Assembly (NCBI GenBank): GCA_038380435.1
Contig: JAWZYU010000019.1
Location: 29,165,801 to 29,229,800 of the forward strand
DNA from: Ryuthela nishihirai
Taxonomy: Eukaryota; Arthropoda; Arachnida; Araneae; Heptathelidae
Reading direction: 5' to 3'
Length of the DNA stretch: 64,000 nucleotides
Under the pieces are notes generated by a model. The model was not told the origin of the DNA. It ran no database searches and worked only from the letters and a program-made list of their open reading frames with translations. The translations under genes and the position numbers were made by a program. Below, one piece after another: positions 55,565 through 64,000 of this stretch (positions are counted from its first letter, which is position 1; the number at the start of each line of letters is the position of its first letter).

Positions 55565-55745
55565 GCCTGCCGCATTGGCTTAGCCAAATAGCCAACGCAT
55601 TGATTTAGCCAAATATATTTTAGACTTCATAAAAGATGGCGGATTGGATTAGCCGGCTAATCCGTCATCTTTTATGAAGTCATTCGAATGAATATATCGT
55701 GAGTCATGCCAAAAACTGCCCAATACCTTTGGGATAGCAAATGAA
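55565..55745. repeat. Palindrome-bearing repeat, copy 2 (single unit)
   Basis: One 69-bp unit (CATTGGCTTAGCCAAATAGC at 55572), then the palindrome with arms at 55623-55645 and 55659-55681 (one mismatch), then the same right flank as copy 1. The tandem expansion seen in copy 1 is absent. Confidence 0.92.
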
Positions 55746-55754
55746 ATTTCCCTA

Positions 55755-55915
55755 AGGTGTCTGGGTTCGAGCCCCGGATAAGGCATGGATGTATGTGTCG
55801 TTTTTCTGCTGAGGTCCTGCCATCCTCTCAGACCTTCTACTCTGTCGTATAAACTGACAGGCTCCTGTCAGACCTCTGTGGCAAGCAGCTGCTTGAGGGG
55901 GTATTTATTTATTTT
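55755..55915 (+). mobile_element. SINE2, 5'-truncated inside the head
   Basis: Starts at AAGGTGTCTGGGTTCGAGCC, so only the B-box half of the head is present. Body and TATTTATTTATTTTT tail are complete. Confidence 0.92.
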
Positions 55916-56250
55916 TACTATTTATAACTCGTTAAATAATGAACGAATATTGTTGAAAATCAAGATATTGATTTATTTGATGAGATCTTTATCAACAATC
56001 CCATTTTTCAAAACAAAAAAAACTTATTTTAGAAGTTATAGAGCTTTGACGTTAGCTTCCTATTGACTTAATATAGGGATTTTTCCTTAATTTATGGAAA
56101 CCAATGTAATTAAAAATTGATTTTTCACCAATAATCCTTCATTATTTAAAGAGTTATGGAAGCTAGAATGTTTCACAACAGTAATGGGCAGTAAGAATTT
56201 ACTCTAGAGATTAATTAAAACTTAAATAATAAGTATTCTCTGAAACCATT
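55916..56250. repeat. Dispersed AT-rich element, mixed orientation
   Basis: 55916-56105 is the inverse of 55190-55380 (GATATTGATTTATTTGATGA; GACGTTAGCTTCCTATTGAC). From 56120 the orientation switches to plus (CATTATTTAAAGAGTTATGG, CACAACAGTAATGGGCAG). The element therefore has internal inverted repeats or is a rearranged pair. Confidence 0.65.
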
Positions 56251-56254
56251 TCAT

Positions 56255-56605
56255 GAGTTGAGTTGTTTTACCTCTGAACGGCACTTCTTCGCACACAATG
56301 GGCTAACTGGCCAGGTTACAAGGACCATGGGAGTTCAGAGAAAGTTGAGGGAAGGGGATCCATTGGAATAGCTATTGGGAGACAGATGGTAACTTTCCGT
56401 CAAGGTCATCCAGTCTGTTCTTTACACATATACAGGGTAAGGCCCTCCTGCACACAGACGTAACGTACCATACGAAGGATGGCGGACTTTCCAAGCCCAT
56501 CGATGTCCCCTAGTGACCGAAGTGAAAGTGAGTGTTTAGCGGAGATCAATCTCAACGCTGGCACAGGTGGGACTGGAACGTGGGATCTGGAGATTACCCC
56601 ATTCA
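56255..56605 (-). mobile_element. SINE1, full length, old
   Basis: GTTGAGTTGTTTTACCTCTG at the tail to GGAACGTGGGATCTGGAGAT at the head relic. Confidence 0.9.
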
Positions 56606-57400
56606 CCACTTAAGAGAATTTTAGAAAACTGGGCAGCAGCTTTTCTGGTCAAAAACTCGTCCTTAAATGAAAGAAAAATAAAATATTTATACAAACTTCT
56701 GGAAAACAAAACACACTTCTTTATAGTTTTCTTTATAAGAGTCACATTTTAGGTTTTAATTAAATTTTGGTAGAAGTTCTTACGGATATCATAGCTGCTG
56801 TTAAATATTTCATCTTTAACTGGGCTGCATAACAGAAACCTAAACTCGGAAGATTATTCATTCGAAACACTTGTTTCTCTTCAGTCGCTTTCTTTCTGTT
56901 CCGTGTTAGCTTCAAGTTACTCTTCCTTAATTAATTCTGGTTAGAAAAACTTTTTTTCGCCACAGGTAAAAAACAAAGTAAAGGATCCAACTACCTCTAA
57001 TTTCTGTGCCCATTGCTATGTAAACATTTTGTATGCAGTCATTCTAAAGGCAAAGAACTAAATGGAAAAACATTATTTTTTCTCTTGTCCATTTTGGATG
57101 CGGAAAACAACTAACGATCTCTCATGCTGTCTAATGGGTTATCATCAAGGACTTGTAAACGTGGCTCTAAGAGTTAGAAGAAGAGAAATGTGTTTTCTTG
57201 ATTAAAAAAATTATTTTGTGAAAAATTACACTTTACAAATCTGCTTCGTACGGCAAGACTTATTCTCAGTGTAAGAACTACTAAGGAAATTAGTTTAGGG
57301 CTATGGATTGCAAATTTATTAAGAATAGACATTTAATTAACTAGCGGTAGTATACTTCAGCAATTATATATATTGAATTCTTTTTTTTTTTCTTCATTTA
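56606..57400. other. Unassigned AT-rich stretch
   Basis: No gene or repeat recognised. Confidence 0.5.
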
Positions 57401-57402
57401 GC

Positions 57403-57690
57403 GTGTGTGCGGAATTGGCTTGGTTGATAGCATGCTAGGTTGTAGCCAGTTGTTCTGAAGATTCCAATCCCTATCTTATCTGAATTTAGATTTTTCTCTA
57501 AAAAATTTGGTTGAATTAAGATTCCCTTGTACTTGGTGATGAAGAGGACACTGTGATGGAAGAAATTATGGCTAAGTCAATATGAAGGACGACGAATGAT
57601 AGGTGTAGTGTTACTCCTGCTGTCTCTTGTTCGCTGGGTCATTTCCTGTTCAGTTGTCTAAATGAAGCACAGAGAAAATTAGACTGATCG
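57403..57690 (+). mobile_element. SINE1, very old
   Basis: Head relic GGAATTGGCTTGGTTGATAG and CTAGGTTGTAGCCAGTTGTT, then body words such as GATGAAGAGGACACTGTGAT and TGTTCAGTTGTC. Confidence 0.65.
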
Positions 57691-57792
57691 TCTTCACAAC
57701 TGACACATCTTATTCCTATGCAAAATATAGAACTATCTCCCTCAGAAGTTAGTGATTTTCCAAATTTCCTATAATGACACCTTTTAGCTTAA

Positions 57793-57990
57793 AAAAATAA
57801 TAAATATCCTCCAAGCAGTTGCTTGCCACAGAGGTCTGATAGGAGCCTGTCAGTTTATACGTCTTAGTACTAGAAGGTCTGTGAGGATTGCGGAACCCCA
57901 GCAGAAAAATAGCACTGACATCTGTGATTTACCCGAGGCTCGAACCCAGGTCCCTTTGATTAGTAGCCAAGCACGCTAACCACTTGGCCA
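57793..57990 (-). mobile_element. SINE2, full length
   Basis: Tail AAAAAATAATAAATATCC, body CAAGCAGTTGCTTGCCACAG, head CGCTAACCACTTGGCCAAAG. B box intact on the minus strand. Confidence 0.92.
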
Positions 57991-58310
57991 AAGCAAAAAG
58001 GTAATCCCCCCCCTCCCTAAAATGCGTATACAATGGCAAAGAATGTCAATTGTTGAGATTTGGCGGGCAGACGACACAACTCCAGGCCAGGTCAACAATG
58101 CACATAACAATGATACCAACTGTAAAGAGCTACTCTTTGTAATGATTAACTTCAGTTGAATAGAGCGATCTTGTTGCTGCAAAGGTTCTGTTTCTAAAAG
58201 AAATACTCGAAACTAAACAACCGATATCTGACATTTTGAGAATTATAATGAATTCAATTTTACCATGACACTTTTTCAGAAAATTCTACGCCCCCCAACC
58301 AACTAGTCGT
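57991..58310. other. Unassigned stretch
   Basis: Nothing recognisable except a C-rich run at 58006-58018. Confidence 0.5.
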
Positions 58311-58467
58311 ATTCTCACAAGGGAGGGGGACGACGACTTAAAGCCGTGGTTCCGTGTGCCAGAAAGCCAACCCTGTGTACGTTAAAGAACACATTAGATG
58401 GCCTTTACGGGAGGTTATCATATGTCTCCTAACAGTTGTGTAACGGGTCCTCTCCCCCAACCTTCTC

Positions 58468-58525
58468 CCCCCCGATAGGGGACCACCTTGACGTGGTGGG
58501 GGGGCTTACGGTGCCTCTGTGAAAT
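58468..58525 (+). ncRNA. Candidate HDV-like ribozyme fold at retroelement 5' end, copy B
   Basis: Inference from pairing. CCCCCC at the very 5' end can pair with GGGGGG at 58498-58504 (P1). ACCAC / GTGGT enclose CTTGAC (P3 and loop). ATAGGGG can pair with CCTCTGT (58513-58519) including G-U pairs (P2). The nested order P1-P2-P3-P3'-P1'-P2' is that of HDV-like ribozymes, and the CCAC-loop-GTGG hairpin reminds me of the ribozyme at the start of the trypanosome L1Tc element. The P4 region is very short and I see no clear J4/2 cytosine context, so this copy may be inactive. Confidence 0.4.
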
Positions 58526-59091
58526 AGGGGTGGCCCGCTTTCCTTTGGGCGTACTCGTGATGCGCGTGGCTTGGTGGAGGTGCCGTGTGGAGGGTCTGTT
58601 GAGTGGGTTTTTGGGTGGGCCCGATTAGGCAGACTGATCCTGGCACCTGAGAAGGTTCGCTGCAATCCCGCTATGGGTGCATCTTGTGCACTGGGAGGTC
58701 GGCTTATGGAGAGGGCTTATCTGCGGGTCGGCTTTATGGAGAGGTAGAAGTTGAAGGCTCGCGACTGGGAGTGGGATCCCCGGTCGACGGGCTTATCGAT
58801 GGAGAAGCAAACCAAGTCTCAACCCCGGGAGCAGAGTCAACTTGGATCTATATATCCATTTATGTGGCTAACCGGGGAACAGATAAAATTTAGGTTTTGA
58901 CCGATGGATGAACCTTCCTTCTATAGGACTGTTCGCCATAGGTAGCAGTGGATGAGCTGTGTCCTTGTGGCACTGTCTTGCCCCGGTGTAGTTAGTGTAG
59001 TGTATACACACGAACTATGTGTCTCCCAATAGTTGGTGTGCAACCATATGTTGCGGTACAACTGGGACTTGCCATTACTCAATGTATAATG
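58468..59091 (+). mobile_element. Short retroelement (family R), copy B, with 15-bp target duplication
   Basis: Inserted in a SINE1 and flanked by TCCCCCAACCTTCTC at 58453-58467 and 59092-59106. Begins CCCCCCGATAGGGGACCACC, then TTGACGTGGTGGGGGGGCTT. The middle (58570-58800) is not shared with copy A, but from CCCCGGGAGCAGAGTCAACT through CTTGGATCTATATATCC, GGTTTTGACCGATGGATGA and CTTCTATAGGACTG the two align closely. The 3' ends diverge, with no poly-A. A 69-codon frame (58684-58893) has no recognisable domain. Likely a shortened derivative of a larger non-LTR element or a SINE-like element of its own. Confidence 0.9.
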
Positions 59092-59152
59092 TCCCCCAAC
59101 CTTCTCTGAACTCTCGGGGTCTTTGTGACTTAGCCGTTTAGCCCATGTGAGG

Positions 59153-59331
59153 TCGAGTGGTTAGCATACTTGGCTACTGATCTAAGGGACCTGGGTTCGA
59201 GCCCCGGGTAAGGCACGGATTTCTGCTGAGGTCCCATATCACAGACTTTCTCCTATGGCATATTAACTAACAGGCTCCTGTCAGACCTCTGTGGCAAGCA
59301 GCTGCTTGAGGGGGTATTTATTTATTTTTAT
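59153..59331 (+). mobile_element. SINE2 nested in SINE1
   Basis: Head GAGGTCGAGTGGTTAGCATA, B box GGTTCGAGCCC, a short deletion in the GTGTCGTTTTT part, TATTTATTTATTTTTATT tail. The duplication is only ATG(T)-like and unclear. Confidence 0.92.
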
Positions 59332-59379
59332 TTATGCAAAAAAGCGCCTCTCAGAGGTAAAACAAATCAATCATCAAAG

Positions 59380-59620
59380 GGTAGCGCCCCATTTTATGGA
59401 AAATACTCACCAAAATTACATGGCATTGAAGATTTTAAGAAGGCCTCCGTTTGTTCAGTGAAACATTAAACATTGACCTTGTATTAAGATTGTGCATTTC
59501 ATGAACAACCTGGATGGTTTTGACATAAGTCCTCGATATATTTCCTAACAGAGGTACAATGGATGTCCTTTCCCTATCGAGTTATGGTCTCTCTGACGGA
59601 TCCATTTAGTCCTTAATTCC
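59380..59620 (+). mobile_element. SINE1, very old; source of a copied segment
   Basis: Weak SINE1 words: ACCTGGATGGTTTTGACATA, TTTCCTAACAGAGGTACAAT, GACGGATCCATTTAGTCC. Its segment 59402-59547 reappears at 61167-61312. Confidence 0.65.
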
Positions 59621-60200
59621 CAAATATCGAATCCACGACACGCTTTTGAGAATTCAAAATTGTCACGTCACATCAGGGAACAAAAAATGTGCATAGCTAT
59701 TTTTAAATATAATAATTTATTTTCTTAGTTAATATAATCAGCTATTATTTTACATTCGATGAAGTTTTGTAGTTTTTATTCAACTGAGATGACCGACCAG
59801 CTAAAACATATGTGGATATTTCAGTGATAGAAGATAAAAAAAAGAAAAACCATTTTTTAATTTGTGCAATTTTTTTCTTCAGATTTCAATAAAACTGGCA
59901 AAAGAATTAAATAAGTTTTTATAACAAATTTTCTTCACTATAAGTTTATGAAAGCATTCTGAATTATTTGTATAAATAAAAAAAAAAACAAAGTAAAACT
60001 AAAATTAGTAAAAAAAAAATTTATTTGTGGAATAAAACAAAACTAATTAGTGCAATTTTCTAAATTAAGTTCAATTAAGTATTTATTAATAATGACTAGC
60101 AAATCGAAAGAACTTAATATAATGAAAAAATGGACTGTTTTAAAAAGAATATTCCTTATTTCTTTAGTGGGAAATTTGAGCACGATAATTTCACATAAAT
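59621..60200. other. Unassigned AT-rich stretch
   Basis: Poly-A rich, with no gene recognised. Confidence 0.5.
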
Positions 60201-60204
60201 ATAA

Positions 60205-60290
60205 ACATTTGCTTGCACCATGGTTTGAAAGCATTGTATTAGCCCATTATGTATACAAAAGTGTCGCTTAGAGGTAAAACAAATCAAAAC
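60205..60290 (+). mobile_element. SINE1 3' fragment
   Basis: TTAGCCCATTATGTATACAA and GTGTCGCTTAGAGGTAAAAC, at the extreme 3' end of the family. Confidence 0.75.
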
Positions 60291-60965
60291 TGAATAAAAA
60301 AAAGTCTCTCTCTCTTTTTTACGTATATATTTTGTGTTGCAAATTAAGAATCTTTAAGGTTAAACTTTCTATTGACCTATGGGCTATTACTAATAATTTA
60401 TATTGGAAATTATATAAACTAATTCATGATTTACGAGCATTCATAATAATCTTTTTAAAATCTTTAAATTTTCAACGATAACAGTTTAATCGTATGGGAA
60501 AAACCTTCCTCTTCAAAAAACACATCACACTATTAATGGCTGTGTGCTGTTCTAGTTGCACTAGGCATAAAAAAGGTCCTTCAGCTGACGTAATCTGAAT
60601 GAAAGAGGTCTTGACCCGAATGAAGGAAGATGTCGGGTTGTGCGACATGCCCTCAGGTATCACCGGTGTTTAAGTACTTCACTGACTGTCAACGGATTAC
60701 CAAATGCATTTTTCTACTTCGGATATGAGACAGTTTTTTTCCTCTCAACGATAAATCGCCTAGTAGTCCTTTAAGATATTTCTTTTTAATGTATCATTCA
60801 TACGGAGACTGGGAGAATCCGTTCCTTCGCTTACAGTTGCGTCTGCTGGTAAAAAGATTTCGATTTAAACGAAATTTTCTTCTGCCTGTGTCTCAGGGAA
60901 ACATTCAGAAAGCTTCATTCCGAATTCCCCCCCCCCACTTTTTTTTTTCTATAGAAAAATATTAC
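60291..60965. other. Unassigned stretch
   Basis: No gene or familiar repeat recognised. Short CT microsatellite near 60305-60319. Confidence 0.5.
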
Positions 60966-60970
60966 TGGAA

Positions 60971-61386
60971 CCTTTAATTCTTTTTTTTAAGCATAATGGA
61001 CTCAGAAATTTATATCCTATATTGATATGAATTGAGTTACATAATCAACAGCTACTTGCATTAATCACAAATCTGTTGGGAAATATTGGTATATACAAGT
61101 ATTTTCTAACAGATATATGATTAATGCAAATAGCTGTTGATTATATAACTCAATAATAATATTGATAATACTCACCAAAATTACATGGCATTGAAGACTT
61201 TAAGAAGGCCTCCGTTTGTTCAGTGAAACATTAAACATTGACCTTGTATTAAGATTGTGCATTTCACGAACAACCTAGATGGTTTTGACATAAGTCCTCG
61301 ATATATTTCCTATTTGAGTTATATAATATGATTATATAACTCAAAGATATAAATTTCTGAGTCCATTATGCTTAAAAAATTAAAGG
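60971..61386. repeat. Large nested palindrome with a 146-bp copied insert
   Basis: Outer arms 60971-61016 and 61346-61386 (AGCATAATGGACTCAGAAAT and its inverse). Inner arms 61031-61078 and 61105-61154 (ATAATCAACAGCTACTTGCA with TGCAAATAGCTGTTGATTAT). A small palindrome is at 61314-61344 (TTGAGTTATATAA ... TTATATAACTCAA). Between the inner palindrome and the small one sits 61167-61312, a copy of 59402-59547 with three differences. A foldback DNA element is likely. Confidence 0.92.
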
Positions 61387-61499
61387 TATCAGACAAATTT
61401 CTAACAATGCTGATTTTCAAAACCATTTACAAATAATAATACCATGTTTTTATTTTTTAAAAAAAAAAGAACTGAGATTATCTAAAAGCTGTATCAAAC

Positions 61500-61610
61500 T
61501 TGCCCTGCTTTCTGGTACATCATTAACACGCAATTATGCCGGGAGTTGAACCCATATCCCGGCATTGCGAGCCAATGTGATGCCAATGCCCCACCGAGCA
61601 AAGTCATTTA
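61500..61610 (-). repeat. tRNA-like sequence (SINE head relic)
   Basis: On the minus strand CGGTGGGGCATTGGCATCAC and GGGTTCAACTCCCGG look like A and B box regions. The latter has a good T-arm (CCGGGATATGGGTTCAACTC, broken stem). No proper anticodon arm, so a SINE head or pseudo-tRNA. Confidence 0.55.
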
Positions 61611-61905
61611 GATGCAGCAGGCCTAGATAGTGCACTAACAGGAGAAGCTATATTTAAACAATTGATGTTTTAATTAAAATTCTATCGTTTAAAATTCGTC
61701 TGTTAGCTTTTTATTTTTAAGAATAAGTAATTCGAAAGCATTCCATAATATCTGCATAAAATTATACTAAGTAAGTTATATGATTTTATGTTGTTCTAAA
61801 ATAAATAGACTGTAGTAAATTTAGACAAATTAAATAATAAAACTTTAGACTTCATTAATTTTCTCTCATTTCCTCCCCCCTCCTGTTTTCGATGACTGTC
61901 CAGGA
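61611..61905. other. Unassigned AT-rich stretch
   Basis: Nothing recognisable. Confidence 0.5.
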
Positions 61906-61913
61906 CCTGTGGG

Positions 61914-62280
61914 GTGAGGATGGCTCAGTCGGCAGCGCGCCAGACTTGTAATCTGTAGTTCCCAGGTTCGAGTTCCAGCTGGGCCAGTGTTGAAATTTAT
62001 CTCCGCAGAACTCCTCGCCTCAGTAGGGAACTCCGATTGGCATAGAAAAGCTGCCGTCCGTCGGATGGACGTTAAACCGTGGTTCTATGTGAACGAGAGC
62101 CAAAAACTGCGCACGTTGAAGAACACGCTAGATGGCCTTTATGAAAGTCTACTATCTGACTCCTAACATTTGTCCAGTAGGTCCCTTCTTCCACCCTTCT
62201 TTTGACGCCGGGGTCCTTGTGACCTGCCCATTTAGCTCATTGCGTGCAAAAAAGTGACGGTCGGAGGTAAAACAACACAA
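61914..62280 (+). mobile_element. SINE1, full length
   Basis: GATGGCTCAGTCGGCAGCGC head, B box GGTTCGAGTTCC, body with a 20-bp loss (CTCGCCTCAGTAGGGAAC). Flanks CAGGACCT (61902) and CAGGGACCT (62283) may be a worn duplication. Confidence 0.92.
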
Positions 62281-62284
62281 TGCA

Positions 62285-63605
62285 GGGACCTTATATCGAG
62301 GTAGCTATGCACCGAAGCTTCTTAAATAATAACACATAAATATAGATTAACCTATAAATTTCAGTAATAATTAATTTTTAAACCCAATAATTCACCAAGG
62401 CAATAAAATAAAAAAGCGGGGGGGGGGATCTGAAATGTGTGTAACCAGGGGCCGAAACCATACTGGTTACAAAAGGCAAATATTTTCTAAAACAAACATT
62501 ATAAGTATAGATAAAAAATATCTCACATTTGCAACAATATCTGCACATAAATTCTGAATGAAATAAGTACTAAGATTCACAATAACAATAAAATTATTTG
62601 AAACTTAGAAAAAGGATATTACATTATGTAGTTTAAAATCTTGAAAAATAATTAAATATTTACAGCATATTCTCCCAATTTATTTTTGTATGTAATTTTT
62701 TTACATACAAATAATACTTTCATATGGAAACTACAAATTTGTTTTAACAAATAATAAACAACTATATAAAAATAACTTGGACAACGGCAAAATATCCAAT
62801 AAGAGTTAAAAATCTCAAATAGAATATATAATGATAATAAAAATAAGAAAAATTGCACAAAACATTCTATTTTGTAATCTTATTAATCTCAGTAAGTTAT
62901 TATAATAAATACTACCAGAACCAGATGTGGGGGGGAGCAGTGAGGAAAAAAAAAAGAGAATCCTAGTTAAGATTATGGAGACAAAAAAAAATAATAAAAC
63001 TGTGCGTATTTTTCAGCATTATAAAAAACTTCTAAAACTGAAGGGAATATGCCATACGTCAATGAAAATCTATTGTCTTGCCCTCATCCCTACTTTTTTC
63101 CTGCTCGATTGTGTCACTACCCCTCTTCCCCCCCTAATTTTTTAATTATATTTCTAGATATGGTCCTGTACATAACCAAACATATCAATATACTAAAAGG
63201 TGTCTGTGGGCATGTTGTGTGTGTTTGTTGCAGCCATAACTAATTGGAAAATTAACGTACACGCTTCAAAATTTCTGGGAATTTTTCTGGTTATGCTCCG
63301 GGTTGTAGTGCCAAATTTCAAGTCAAAATTCCAAAAAGGGGGCATGCTAGAAGCAAAAATATTTACCATGGTATACCTAAGGGAAACGATAAGCGATGTC
63401 AAATTCATTGTTGCCATTTACTTTTCCCTAACTGCGAAGGTAAGAGTCAAATAACATTTAAATTATCTGCCGTTGCCAGATTCCCCACATCTCCAAAGGC
63501 ATTATTGTTTTAAGGCGCCACATTGCAGTTAGGGACCTGATTTTTTAACCCAATACGGGGTCAAGCAGGGGAACTCGCCTACGAAATTTGGGACCTTTCG
63601 GTCAG
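62285..63605. other. Unassigned stretch
   Basis: AT-rich to 62930; from 63180 to 63600 more complex. The plus frame 63200-63454 (84 codons) has no recognisable domain and I do not call it a gene. Confidence 0.45.
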
Positions 63606-63608
63606 GTA

Positions 63609-63823
63609 GAGTCGCTCAAAAAGGTATCCGAACACTATGGTTGATTACAAAATTCAGAAAAAATATCTGGCAACGATTTTTTTAGAAATTAGTGATCTGG
63701 AAACCTTCATGTCACGTGACACAAAGGTTGCCAGATCACTAATTTCTAAAAAAAATCGTTGCCAGATATTTTTTCTGAATTCTATAATCAACCATAGACT
63801 TCGGATACTTTTTTGAGCGATTG
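63609..63823. mobile_element. 215-bp Tc1/mariner-type foldback MITE, near-perfect palindrome
   Basis: Bounded by TA at 63607-63608 and 63824-63825. The whole element is a palindrome centred on TGTCACGTGACA (63710-63721), with arms of about 107 bp differing at roughly a dozen positions. Ends TCGCTCAAAAAGGTATCCGA and, reversed, TCGCTCAAAAAAGTATCCGA resemble Tc1/mariner termini (TCAAAAGTAT-type). No coding capacity. Confidence 0.9.
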
Positions 63824-64000
63824 TACGTCGGGAATTACAGAATGTCAAAATCTATCGAAATTAAAATATCGATAATTTGCGACGAAGCCAAGGGCTATGA
63901 GAGCGTGCGCTGAGTCAACAATGGCCTTTGCAACACAGGGAAATTCTTCCCGTAAAAACTGTGCCCTATAATGTCGGGGGAGGGGTGATAATAAATAAAT

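Larger units (their letters stand above)
58312..59372 (+). mobile_element. SINE1 split by two later insertions
   Basis: Collinear pieces: 58312-58467 (GACGACTTAAAGCCGTGG to CCCCCAACCTTCTC), 59092-59152 (CTCTCGGGGTCTTTGTGACT to TTAGCCCATG) and 59332-59372 (TATGCAAAAAAGCGCCTCTC). The first gap holds the 624-bp family R element, the second a SINE2. This is the clearest age series in the window. Confidence 0.92.

Noticed and set aside
55785..56066. Recurrent frame starting MDVCVVFLLRSCHPLRPST
   Set aside because: It is the SINE2 body read in one frame; also found at 1424 (minus) and 16951 (minus). No domain.
63200..63454. 84-codon frame at the right edge
   Set aside because: No domain, no family recognised, no splice or start context; kept as unassigned.

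Overview
Eukaryotic, AT-rich, intergenic or intronic DNA made almost entirely of transposable elements and tandem repeats. I recognise no host protein-coding gene. The mix (two tRNA-derived SINE families, a PHD-finger CR1-like LINE, a jockey-like LINE, Tc1- and mariner-type transposases, hAT-type non-autonomous elements) fits an arthropod. An arachnid such as a spider is my guess; the species cannot be read from the window.

Two SINE families dominate. SINE1 is about 390 bp, has a tRNA-like head, a conserved body and an AACCC-type tail, and occurs in about 45 pieces. Many copies have clear target-site duplications of 10-14 bp. SINE2 is about 205 bp, has a tRNA-Ser/Leu-like head and a TATT tail, and occurs in 13 pieces. 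Between and beneath them lie:
1-5.6 kb: a 250-290 bp dispersed repeat, a SINE of each family, and a decayed two-ORF LINE on the minus strand.
6.5-11.3 kb: SINE2 copies, a jockey-like LINE fragment (+), a 240-bp hAT-type element with a perfect 8-bp duplication, and a complete but dead Tc1-like transposon.
12-14.3 kb: a 35-bp satellite with higher-order structure, hit by a SINE1 copy.
14.5-17 kb: old SINEs.
18-18.9 kb: a GC-richer unique stretch ending in a consensus splice donor, the best candidate for a host gene's first exon.
19.3-24.9 kb: tandem 280-bp repeats, SINEs, and a mariner transposase remnant split by a SINE.
25-27 kb: ATC microsatellite, 150-bp tandem repeats and a foldback repeat.
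29.2-31.8 kb: a 54/75-bp satellite with 237-bp higher-order units, hit by a 534-bp retroelement.
33-46 kb: SINE nests, tRNA-like heads, perfect hairpins, a possible promoter-like island near 38 kb, and a hAT-like element carrying two later insertions.
47-64 kb: more SINEs, a duplicated palindrome with a 69-bp tandem expansion, a second copy of the 0.5-0.6 kb retroelement, a large palindrome holding a 146-bp copied insert, and a 215-bp foldback element.

The most interesting item is the 0.5-0.6 kb retroelement family (30768-31301 minus, 58468-59091 plus). Both copies start at the same C-rich end immediately after the target duplication. That end can be drawn as nested pairings resembling the HDV-like self-cleaving ribozymes found at the 5' ends of some non-LTR retrotransposons. 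This is a pairing hypothesis from two copies, not a demonstrated ribozyme.

All small open frames are best explained as by-products of repeats. The nested insertions give relative ages: the satellites and older SINEs are hosts; SINE1 copies with intact duplications, and the retroelement copies, are later arrivals.
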